DNA from: Pyropia yezoensis
Lineage: Eukaryota; Rhodophyta; Bangiophyceae; Bangiales; Bangiaceae
Length of the DNA stretch: 64,000 nt
Assembly (NCBI GenBank): GCA_009829735.1
Contig: CM020618.1
Coordinates: 42,236,878-42,300,877 of the forward strand
Direction of reading: 5' to 3'
Every line of letters begins with the position of its first letter. Positions within the stretch are counted from its first letter, which is position 1. Below the pieces are notes generated by a model. That model was not told where the DNA came from, ran no database searches, and saw only the letters and a program-made list of their open reading frames with translations. Below, piece after piece: positions 53,048 through 62,453 of this stretch. Position numbers and translations under genes: made by a program.

Positions 53048-53516
53048 TGTGCCAAAAACCACTTGCACACACGACACCCAAGTTGGGGCGGTGTACAAGG
53101 GCTGCCTCCCGTGTGGGGGGAACCGGAAGAAGTGCAAGTCGCACACACTCTGTCCCTGTTGTGGGGCAAACCCCCCACTGACGAACAAGAGGATGGTGTG
53201 TGGTCCAACAGTTTCTTGGTCGGGACGGGGACGCAGGGCCAAGCCCCGCTGTCCCTCCCCTTATCCCCCCAGGGTCCACTCAGAATCTCGCCACTCAGAA
53301 TCTCCCACCCCAGCACCTGCCCACCGGGCCACACGAAAATTCAAGACGATAAATGCAGAAAACCCTCAAATCCAAGTTGGATTTACTACTAAGCTAACTA
53401 TCCCAAACTTAGGGAATATGGACCCAAATGCAGGGGGAGGAACGGATCAGGCTAGTGGCCTGCCGCCCCTTGCATGGCACGTGTTGCCCCCCTACCTGGG
53501 GGTCAATACTGCTACA
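53048..53516. repeat. 469-bp LTR, copy 1 (probably solo)
   Basis: Begins TGTGCCA and ends TGCTACA. Identical in length to copy 2 (61647-62115), with about eight substitutions. A 15-bp direct repeat (CACTCAGAATCTC..) lies inside, and AAATCCAAGTTGGATTT (53368-53384) is a perfect 17-nt palindrome. Neither side shows element C sequence, so it is best explained as a solo LTR; I see no clear target duplication. Confidence 0.8.
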
Positions 53517-54500
53517 CGTGCCGCAGCGCGGCCGGCATCGAGCGTTGCAGCGTCACCCCCGGCTGCGGTGATGTCGTGGCCGTCGGCTCCCGGCTGGTGC
53601 TGGGCGAGTGGCGGTCGTCCCATGGGTGTGGCGGGGCGGGCGTGACCAGCCGGCGGGCCGTTACCACCCCGGCAGTTGAGTGGTCCCGGTCGTCGGCTTC
53701 CTGCTGGTGCTGGGAGGGTGCTCGCGGCACCCTGCGTGCGGTGACCAGGCGGGCGCGCATTGGCTGCTGTGCCACTGCGGCCGGCTCTGCCCCCCTTTTG
53801 CTGCTCAAGCCGCCGATGTCCCATGAGTGCCGCCGTCCATCGAGAGCCGGCTCGCTGGCGGCTGCTCCACGCGGTGCGGTGCGGTCGCGGGGGGCAGGGC
53901 AATGCTGGCGCCTGGGAGGTCTCCGTTGTCCACTGTTTGCCGCCTGTTGTCAAGCAGCAGATTGTGGTTCCACACCCCTCCGGCAGCTGTGCAGTCGCGG
54001 CGGCCGCCTCACTTTGTGCGAAGCAGACGCGGGCTTGTACCCCGCTGGTGCCGGGTGGGTGGCCGTCGCACCCTGGGTTCGGCGCGTCAGCGGGAGTCCG
54101 CTGGTCTGCGGAGCGCTGTGCGGTCGTCGGCGGCGGCGCCCCGCCGGAGTCTGGACAGTGGCGGTCGCCCCCTCGGTGCCGCCGCGCGGCGAGCACCAGG
54201 TCTTGGTATTGGCGACTCTGGTCCCTGTGGAGCCCCGGCCGGGGGCGCTACGCTCGTGCAGGGCAAGCAGCTGTCGCCTCGTGTTTGTAGCTGTGCGGTG
54301 GTTAGCGTGCCACCCGCGTGGGACAGACCTGGCACTTCCTTGAGCTCAGAGCGTACTTCTCACGGAATCAACGTTTTCTCTTCACAATCAATGCACTTAC
54401 GGCCCTCATAGTCCACGCCCCTCGTGGCCCTCCCGTCGTTCTTCGCACTCAGGAGACACGAAAGCGCTCCCAACCATCTACCCGGCCGGTAGCGCCACTC
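53517..54500. other. No gene supported
   Basis: GC-rich sequence with long overlapping frames on both strands, Cys/Arg/Ala/Pro-rich and mutually shadowing. Some recurring CTGGTGCTGGG-type motifs hint at old repeats. Confidence 0.3.
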
Positions 54501-56830
54501 GCACAATGGTCATTGGCTATCTGGGGCCGGCGCGCCCTCGGCGGCCTCGTAGACGTCGTCGCCGTCCGCGTCGTCAGTTCCGGAGTCGGCGACACCATCG
54601 TTGGCTTCATCGTCCTGTTCCACAGTGGCGCGATTGCTTGGATCCTCGTCGCGGAGTCGGAGTTCCCCCTGGGGTTCCTAAGTCTCGCGGAACTTCGCAT
54701 GCAGATCGCCCAGTAGCTCTTCCCACAGCATGCGGTGGCCCGCGCTCATGGCCGGGCCGTCGTCCATGGGCATGCCTGCCATGCGTTTCAGGTGCTCTAT
54801 GATCTTCACCAGGACCAGAGCGAGGTGCGGCAAGAGGCACACGGAGCGTGGCTTCTGCGGCGCCGACGGGTCGGCCTAGGAAAACGTTGCGCCCGCGCCG
54901 ACCCAGTCAATGACGGCCACGAGCGCATCCAGGACCGCCGCCCACGGCGCAACGTCATCCAACAGCTTGTTACTGCTGAGCAGCACCAATGCGTTCTGCT
55001 CAGTCAGAACGACGTGGGCGCGCTTCGCAGTGGGCGCCTTGTACAGCTGCCCCATCTTGTGGTTTGAGTGCTTGTAGGCACTATCGACGAAGTGCTTCAC
55101 CGCCGTCTGCCGAATCTGCGTGTAGAAGTACAACACCGTCTGCTTCAGATAGCGGTTGACCTTCTTCTTGGTGTGGCCCGTCGGGGAGTGCTTCGACGGG
55201 AGCCGCACCGGCAAGTGCAAAAATGCGCTAGCATCTGTGGGTGACATGCTCAGCGTGTCCATGGTAGAGACCAGCAGCAGGCGACTGAGCCATGTGTTCG
55301 TCTGGAAGACGCTCGTCGCGGAGGCTGCGTCACGGAAGTTACACCGCATCTCAGGCAGTAGCACGTTGTGCGCGACCGGGAAAAGACAAGGCAGCAAGAA
55401 AAGGTTTGTGCGCGAGCGCACAGGTAGGAAGATGTAGGACGGTGTTAGAAGCAGACCGTTGGACAGGGCAGCCCACGTTGAAGAGACAGGGCCCGTGCAC
55501 TACAGCTACGAGCTCGACCACACTCACCGTGGCATACCTTCACCTGGTCGGCCATGGCACGCGAAATCGCGTCCTGGTCGACTTCAGGGTCCTTGTCGCT
55601 CTGTGCGGAGCTTCCGACCGCAGCGCCTCATACTTTTTCCGCTCCATTGTTGTTTTATGCCTGGAGCGCCAGCGCCACCGCCGTCACGCCCCGGGCAGTA
55701 GTCATGGACTGCGCCAATACGCTAAAATTGTCCAGCTTGCCGGCGCTGGTACCGACCACGCTGGCGAGGCCGTCGACACTCTTCTGCAAGCGCACAAGTC
55801 TGGTGTCCACCGCCTTTAAACCGACTGCCAGTGCACGGACCGCAAGGTCCAACGTAACGGGGGCAGCTGGTGACGCACTGGACGTCCTTCCGCCTGCAGG
55901 CCCAGCCGTACCACAGCGCTTGGGTAATGGATATCGCGAGCGGGCACCTGCACGGCCGTGACGCCCACTCAGAGGCGTCGCAATGCTGGCACCGCAAGCC
56001 GAACAAGCCGGCTCAGCGCTCGTTCCAAGGCTTTCTGGCTGCGGGACTGCCTGAGCCGGCGCCGCAGGGGCCGCCATAGTACCTGCCAGGACCGCCGCAG
56101 ACGTTGATGGGGCCTCGGTGTCCGTGGCCGACGACTCGAGTACGCCGCCATTGCGCATCGGCCGAATGTTGAGCTGCATCGGGAGGGCTCGAGCATTGGC
56201 GCGGGGCACCGGGACGCTGCATTATTCCGACGACCAGTGGTGGGCATGGGGCCTGGAAGAGTCCCCAACAGGTGGCGCCGACGCCCTCCCAGGGGTGACA
56301 AAAGAGTCGCCGGCAGCACCCAACATCATGCCCCCCCGGGGGTCCCCACTGGGCACGCAAGCTCTCGGATGGACGGGAAGACCTGCACGAGACGGCGACG
56401 GTAAGGGCGCCGCGCCGCTGTTGACGGCACAGGTCGGCGCGGCCCGCCCCCCTGCGGCGGCAGCCCACTGCGATGCGTGCGAGTTGGTCGACAGTGGTAA
56501 CGACGACCACGCCGCCATGAGATGGCCAGCCGTGGGCACATCGTCCCCATTCAGAAGCTTCGCACCGACTTTATTTTAGAACAACCCTCTGGCGTCAAGC
56601 GACGCGGGCTCATCGGCAGCATCGGTGGCACCACCCCCGGCAGAGTTCATCGGGTAGTAGAAAGGCAGGCCACTCGGCCCGTGCTGCAGCGACGCTGACG
56701 AAAGCTGCTGTGGCCCGGCTCCAGGCGGTGGCGGGATGAAGCCTGCGCCGCCACGCCCGTCTGCGCCCGGCGTCCCATGGTTGTTGTAGCCGGACCCGTG
56801 CGTGGTGAAGGAAGGGGATTGAGGTGGAGA
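54500..56830 (-). pseudogene. Decayed protein-coding region of unknown family
   Basis: Consecutive minus-strand segments read like protein but are broken by stops. From the right: GYNNHGTPGADGRGG... PFYYPMNSAGGG; TAA at 56578-56576; NGDDVPTAGHLMAAWSSLP...; TAA at 56224; MQLNIRPMRNGGVLES... RLVRLQKSVDGLASVVG; TAA at 55657; then 55421-54876 with FRDAASATSVFQTNTWLSRL, KKKVNRYLKQTVLYFYTQ-I and DDVAPWAAVLDALVAVIDW; TAG at 54876; LPHLALVLVKIIEHLKRMAG and HRMLWEELLGDLHAKFRET; TAG; and an acidic tail. I do not recognise it. A transposon-associated gene is likely given its neighbours. Confidence 0.45.
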
Positions 56831-58570
56831 AGCGGGCAGTCACAGTTAACAGGGTAAGGAGGGCGGAGGAGCCTTAGAGGAAGATGGTCCGTAGTCAGTG
56901 TTGGGGTGGTGCGCTCCAGTCAAACACGGCCGTCCCCACCTCAAGTGCTACACTTTTATAGCCGCTCCCACCCCCCAAGGTGCCTTCCAACACGTAGGCG
57001 GGAGAAAGCGTCTCGAACAACAGCCGAGGCTGCACGCTGGCTCGAGGAATCCCGTCTCGAAAGCTGCACAGCTACAGCGCCGCGCGCGCAAGCGCGCACA
57101 TCGGCGGCGACCGGGTCGTGTCCCGCCAAGGCCGCCGCTCGGGGCGCTGATCTCCCGCGCTGAGCCCCTGACACAAGAGCTCGTACGGCGCCCACACGCC
57201 CCTGCTACTGGCAGCCGCTGTGTACCGTCACCATAAATTCAGCCAGGGAAAAGCGCGGGACGGCGCCGGCGAAGCGGCTTAATCAATGCAGCCAGGGACA
57301 AGCGCGGGACGGCGCCGGCGAAACGGCCGGGATCGGACACGAAACATGGGTCGGAACAGGAGGTACGCGTCCACGGGTTAGGAAAAAGAATACGCAGAAA
57401 GCACACCGCAATTGCGCGCCACACGATACTGGCGCGCCCGTCATGATAACGACGAGCCGAGGTACCCGGCGTCGGGCAAGCCTGCACGATGCGGGGGTAG
57501 GGGCAGATGCGGCGTTTACAATTCAGCGGCGTGACGTACCCAGGAAAGGAAGCGGACCCCAGCAAGGTGGGTGCTGACTGCTCCTCTAGCGCCGCAGTCT
57601 CGTCCATACCTTGCCTCTGCTACGAAGCAGCAATGGCATGGGCTGTCCTCGGGCCACTCAGTCGCCACAGAGGAGCGTCGCCGGTCGAGCTTTGAGGGCG
57701 CGCTTTCTCCCAGGCAGGCGCGGATCCGTGAATGGCACTCGGTTGCGAAGCAATACCATCGGATTTGTGGAGTACGTACTAGGTGTCCCATTCCGCAGTA
57801 CATGTACGGAATAGTACGATACAAGTCTAAAGGATGCGCATAGATATTGGTCAGTGTGCACTATAGGACAACCTTACAGCGCTTGATGCAGAATTTAGTC
57901 TTGTATACCTACCAAGTTATCAAACGAGTGAAGCTTATTTGTGCTGAAAATGTTTTCTTCCACATCGAGTGCCCAAGATCGGCACATTACACTTTCTCGC
58001 TGCGAGGGATGGCACCAACCCGCGTCGAACCACACGCTCAGTCGTCTTCGGTCTCCTTCGTGCTGTGGCGCGCAGCGCACGCAGCAGCGCTGTGCACGGC
58101 TATGGTGCAGTGCGAGCCGCGGCTGCGCGATTACGGTCCCAGCCTGGGGCGCGGTTTCGCATCTGTACAGGTGCGTCCCGCATTTTTTTTCCACTTGAAA
58201 GTCCTGTGCAGGTGCCTGTTACGACATGCGGTGTGAGCGCGGGGTGCGGTGATGTGATCGGTGACGTGCCCCTGGGCATGGCACCTTACTGGTGCATTGC
58301 GAGGATCGAGCACGTGATGCCCGCTCGTGTGTGGATCACCTTGTATGATGCTTTGTGCCACGGCCCATCCGTTCACCATACTGACTGTCAGAAGCACATG
58401 CGGGGGCAGTACCTGGCTGCAATGCACTAGGCCGTCCGTTTGAACCTCGGGCTACCTGGGGGGTGCCAAAGTCCAGGGAGTGTGGCGTGTGTGGCGTGCA
58501 TGTGGGACCCTCCGCGCACTCCGGCAGGTCCGGACGTCCTTGAGCTGGATGGCCCACTGACGCCAGGGTC
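56831..58570. other. Intergenic between divergent decayed genes
   Basis: Contains an imperfect ~36-bp direct repeat at 57242 and 57291 (period 49; GCGCGGGACGGCGCCGGCGAA core). No intact gene seen. Confidence 0.35.
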
Positions 58571-60984
58571 GTCGGCGTCAGGCTTCACGCCGACGAGGCG
58601 GTTATCTCCTGGAACGGGGCGTCCTACGTGTACCCGATACGGATATTCATCGTGAACGTGCGTGGCGGTAGCAGCGCGTGGGAGACCATTGGGCTCATCC
58701 CGAGCTGGCAACGGCAAGAGTGACCGCGCACGCCAGAGGGTCAGTGATGAGCGCAACGATCTGTTGTAGCGGTGTTTGGCGCTTATACTGGGCCGCTTCA
58801 TCCATGCGAGTGAGCATGGGACGCGCGTCGACCTAGCTGGGCATGGGTCAGTCTTGCTGGTCCCGCGTGTGGTTGGGGTCGTTGTGGACCAGATACAAGA
58901 GCGTGAGATGGTGGGCCTCATGGGGCACCAGTGCATGCTCATCTGCACGCACTGCATGACGAGGAGGGACGACTCCCGCACTTTTCGCGGCGAAGACGCT
59001 CTGCCTCGCCAGGTCCATTCCACGCTGGAGGAGCAGATGACTGCTACCCTGTCTCGCGTGGACGGTGGCCGTCTTCGATGGCGCGTGGCGTTGGCGAGCA
59101 GCTGTAGTGCTCTACCTTTTGTCCTCGTTCATGCGGCTGTCCATGGGCTTGGCACGGGGTCGGCGCATTCGTACGACGTTGTTTCTTTCCACACTCTCCA
59201 CGTTTGGAAGCTGGGTGTCGTGCGGACTTTGGCGCAGGATCTACCGGCAATGCTTGAGGCTGTTTTTGAAGGCCATTCCGCCCTGCGCGGCTGTATGCAG
59301 GACACTCTTGACGTGCTCAACATGCGTGGGTTCGAGCCAGGCCGTCTCTGCCGTGCGTGGCCTATAAGTCCTGGGGACGTGCCATTCACGCCTGCGTGCG
59401 AGCCCACTCATCGTCTCTCTCCCTCCGTAGCCCTTCATCATTCTCGTCTTGTTGCACACGCGCGAGCGGTGCAGCGCCAGGCACGGCTTGCTGAATTTCG
59501 CCTCTCTTTCGTTCATTGACTTGCCATGGCTTGCTGACTTGCGCCTCTTTCCAGTTCATTGCTCTGCGCCCCCATGGTCGATTGCGTTCCTTTGCCACAG
59601 ATGCTTTGTCCCTCGGTCAGTGAAGCAGCCGACGATGAAAGGCCATCATTGGCGCAATTTCTGCGTTGAGTGGCCACACATGGTGACGGGGCCAGTTGGT
59701 CCTGCGGGCTGGCGCGAGCCACCGGCCCTGCGAGTCTCCTCACGCACGTCGTTGGTGGCCTTGGGCAGGCCCGTCGAGACTGACGGCGGAGACTCGGACG
59801 CGTCCGAGGAAAGGTGGGCCGGGGGTGCCCATCGGGGGAGGAACCTTATCGACGACCCCAGCTACGGGGAGCTCTTCGGCCACGCCTTTGTCGAGGATGC
59901 GATACTGCGCACGATGTTCCAGGCCGCCAAGCTCAACAACCTGTTGTTCGGCGACAACAACGCCAACCCGGAGGTGACCACGGACACTGAGGCCCAGGAG
60001 ATGGCGCACCTGGCCCGCGCGCTGGTGGGCACCATCCAGGTCCTTCTCGGCGAGATGCGAAGCACCAAGTTGCACCGCATGCTGCACCACATGCTTGCGG
60101 AGCTGCAGAAGGTTGGCAATCTGTGGGAACGCGACACAAGCCTCAACGAGGCCAACCACTCTTCCATCAAGGCCATGTTCCGCCGCACGAACCGGGTCGG
60201 CAGCTCGCTGTTGCTGCACATTCTCCGGGCCATTGAGACTCAGACGAACGTACTGCAGACGTTCGAAGAGGAAGAGCGGCAGGCAGATCGCGACGCTGGC
60301 TTATCGGCGGTGGCGCAGGACATCGCGGCCACCGTCGTGGACGGCGGAGCAGAGAAGGACGAGGACACTACGGCCCAGCTCAGGGCGTCCAAGCGCGGGG
60401 TGACCGTCTCCTTTGCCACAGTGGAGGAGCAGCCGGGATTGGCTGGATTGACCGCCGTGTTCAATGTGCCGCCCACCTCCACCGCTGTGATGGTGAACAC
60501 CATTGTCAAGCATGCTGTGTTTGAGTGGGGCGCGCCATCCGTGCGCCAGCAGGTGCGCTCCGCCGTGAGGTTTCGTGGCGCGCCGTGGTTCTCTTTCATT
60601 CGGTACAAGGACGCTGCGGGTCAGACGCAGTGGGGCATGGTCAAGGTGGTGCTGCGAGCGGTTGCTCGTCTTCCGTGCGTGGTGGTGCACAGAATGCGCA
60701 GGGCCGAGGCGAATCTGACCTGCATTCTCACGGAGTTCGGCTGCCAGCGGCTGGCGTGGGACTTTGTGTCCCCACGCGACGAGTGGCCCCGTCTTGAGGA
60801 CGTTGAGCTCTCCTCAGTCCTTCGCCTGGGGCAGGTCCACTTCGACTGGCAAGACCTAGCGGAGAGGAACGGTCTACTGGCCATGCCATCGACCCTCCCG
60901 CAGACGGCGGAGGAGCGCAGGGCAACGCGACTCTTCACAAATGTGTCTCATCCGTGGACGACGCGTGCACGGCGTTACTTTTGA
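58571..60984 (+). pseudogene. TNP2/Plavaka-like (CACTA-type) transposase, broken
   Basis: First block in frame 2: HADEAVISWNGASYVYPIRI, NVRGGSSAWETIGLIPSW, up to TGA at 58719-58721. It continues in frame 3 with RARQRVSDERNDLL, TAG (58767-58769), RCLALILGRFIHASEHG, RVVGVVVDQIQEREMVGLMG, CMLICTHCMTRRDD and SYDVVSFHTLHVWKLGVV. After a gap or intron the third block (ATG at 59635 to TGA 60984, intact, 449 residues) has NLLFGDNNANPEVTTD, STKLHRMLHHMLAELQKVG and SLNEANHSSIKAMFRRTN. The order WNG..YP..., GxIPSW, D..E....GxxC..C, (F/V)DxxHxxxLGV, KxHxxxH and NE..H..IK.. resembles fungal Plavaka and plant TNP2 transposases. Frame breaks argue for a decayed gene, although introns could explain part of it. 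Confidence 0.5.
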
Positions 60985-61646
60985 CCATGTGGACGTCGGC
61001 GAGTGACGCACTATGTCCCCGTTGGTTCGCATTGTTAGGGCTGCGCTCGTGTGGTCTGGCTTTTACGTCGGTTATCTGTTTCTCATCTCCACTGCTCAGG
61101 TACTCGTGACATTGACAGGTATGCTCCTCCCTTTTTACAACCTCTCATTTTACATGAACGATGACTCCCGCACCGTGCCGACCATAGGCACCCGCACCGT
61201 TGCATGAGCGTTTCCATCGGTCAAACTCCCGTGCTAGCTTTCGACCCCTCCGTCCTCTTGGGGACCAATATTAGCACCATGATAATGCGCCTCACGCCCC
61301 CAGCGGAGAAGCTTTAGAGAATTGCTGCCGCCGCCACAAAGCGGCATGCGGAGCGCTGACCGTGCACCGAAGGCGGATGTGTGGCGACCGTGGTGGCCGT
61401 CGGCGTGGCCATGGCGTGGCCGTAGCGCTCAGCACGGCGCTTGCCACCTGTGGCCTTAGCACAAGTGATTGGTGCGGGCGCCTACCGCGCCGCTGCCACC
61501 GCCGCTACCGTAAAGGCGGACGGGTACGGGAGGCAATTCATCCCCCCAGACGCCCACAGAGCCTTCTGGGCTCTGAGAGCGTCTCCTGTCGGCATCGGTA
61601 GCGGTGGCGGCAGGCGCGACAAAAGCCGGTACAGCCGAGTCGACGG
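60985..61646. other. No gene supported
   Basis: Short frames only; one (61013-61207) has a hydrophobic stretch but no known domain. Confidence 0.35.
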
Positions 61647-62115
61647 TGTGGCAAAAACCACTCGCACACACGGCACCCAAGTTGGGGCGGTGTACAAGGG
61701 CTGCCTCCCGTGTCGGGGGAACCGGAAGAAGTGCAAGTCGCACACACTCTGTCCCTGTTGTGGGGCAAACCCCCCACGGACAAACAAGAGGATGGTGTGT
61801 GGTCCAACAGTTTCTTGGTCGGGACGGGGACGCAGGGCCAAGCCCCGCTGTCCCTCCCCTTATCCCCCCAGGGTCCACTCAGAATCTCGCCACTCAGAAT
61901 CTCCCACCCCAGCACCTGCCCACCGGGCCACACGAAAATTCAAGACGATAAATGCAGAAAACCCTCAAAACCAAGTTGGATTTACTACTAAGCTAACTAT
62001 CCCAAACTTAGGGAATATGGACCCAAATGCAGGGGGAGGAACGGATCAGGCTAGTGGCCTGCCGCCCCTTGCATGGCACGTGTTGCCCCCCTACCTGGGG
62101 GTCAATACTGCCACA
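61647..62115. repeat. 469-bp LTR, copy 2, at the edge of element C
   Basis: Bounded by perfect 7-bp inverted termini TGTGGCA and TGCCACA. The sequence just right of it (62116-62126, GTCCCCTCTCC) reads as a purine tract on the minus strand directly before TGTGGCA. This fits a 3' LTR of an element whose gag-pol lies on the minus strand to the right. A 5' LTR of a plus-strand element is the alternative, but no TGG-type primer site follows. Several short hairpins with 5-nt loops occur inside (62047-62061, 62075-62087, 62087-62101). Confidence 0.85.
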
Positions 62116-62234
62116 GTCCCCTCTCCTCAGTTCCGACCGACCCGGTCGGCCCTGTGAGGGGGTGCGTAAACGCACGTCTCGGCGTTGGGGGCGCGACTTG
62201 CTGTCCCCCCTTGAGTACGTAACGCGGATGTGGA

Positions 62235-62253
62235 GGCGGTCACGTTGACCGCC
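62235..62253. other. Perfect 7-bp-arm hairpin, loop ACGTT, in the element C leader
   Basis: GGCGGTC and GACCGCC flank ACGTT. One of the series described in the findings. Confidence 0.8.
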
Positions 62254-62430
62254 CCTCTCCTCAAGCTTGCCCACTCGGCAGCTTGCTCTCCTCAGTTCAC
62301 ACCTCACCATCACCACCACCTTCCCTTCACCTTCCACGGGGCCGCCCCACGCTGGGGAGGCCACCCGTCAACCCACGATCCGAGTCCCCCTCAACTCGAG
62401 GCGGGTCTCGTGCCGCTGTAGCCAGGGCGT

Positions 62431-62451
62431 CTCTCCCCAACTTGGGGAGAG
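62431..62451. other. Perfect 21-nt palindrome just before the element C ATG
   Basis: Arms of 8 nt (CTCTCCCC / GGGGAGAG) around AACTT; the A-C-T centre also pairs. The ATG follows two bases later, so a folded RNA would sit at the start codon. Confidence 0.85.
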
Positions 62452-62453
62452 TC

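Noticed and set aside
57847-58430. Small frames left of the Plavaka-like gene
   Set aside because: Overlapping frames on both strands without a recognisable motif; they might be part of the decayed transposon but cannot be supported.
48807-58769. Reassignment of UAG to an amino acid in this organism
   Set aside because: NOX and the trypsin-like gene end with TAG at their conserved C-termini, and decay of CAG codons explains the rest.
53048-62115. The two 469-bp repeats as the two LTRs of one 9-kb element
   Set aside because: Copy 2 has its polypurine-like tract on the outer (right) side, the DNA between holds unrelated decayed genes, and flanks show no shared target duplication.
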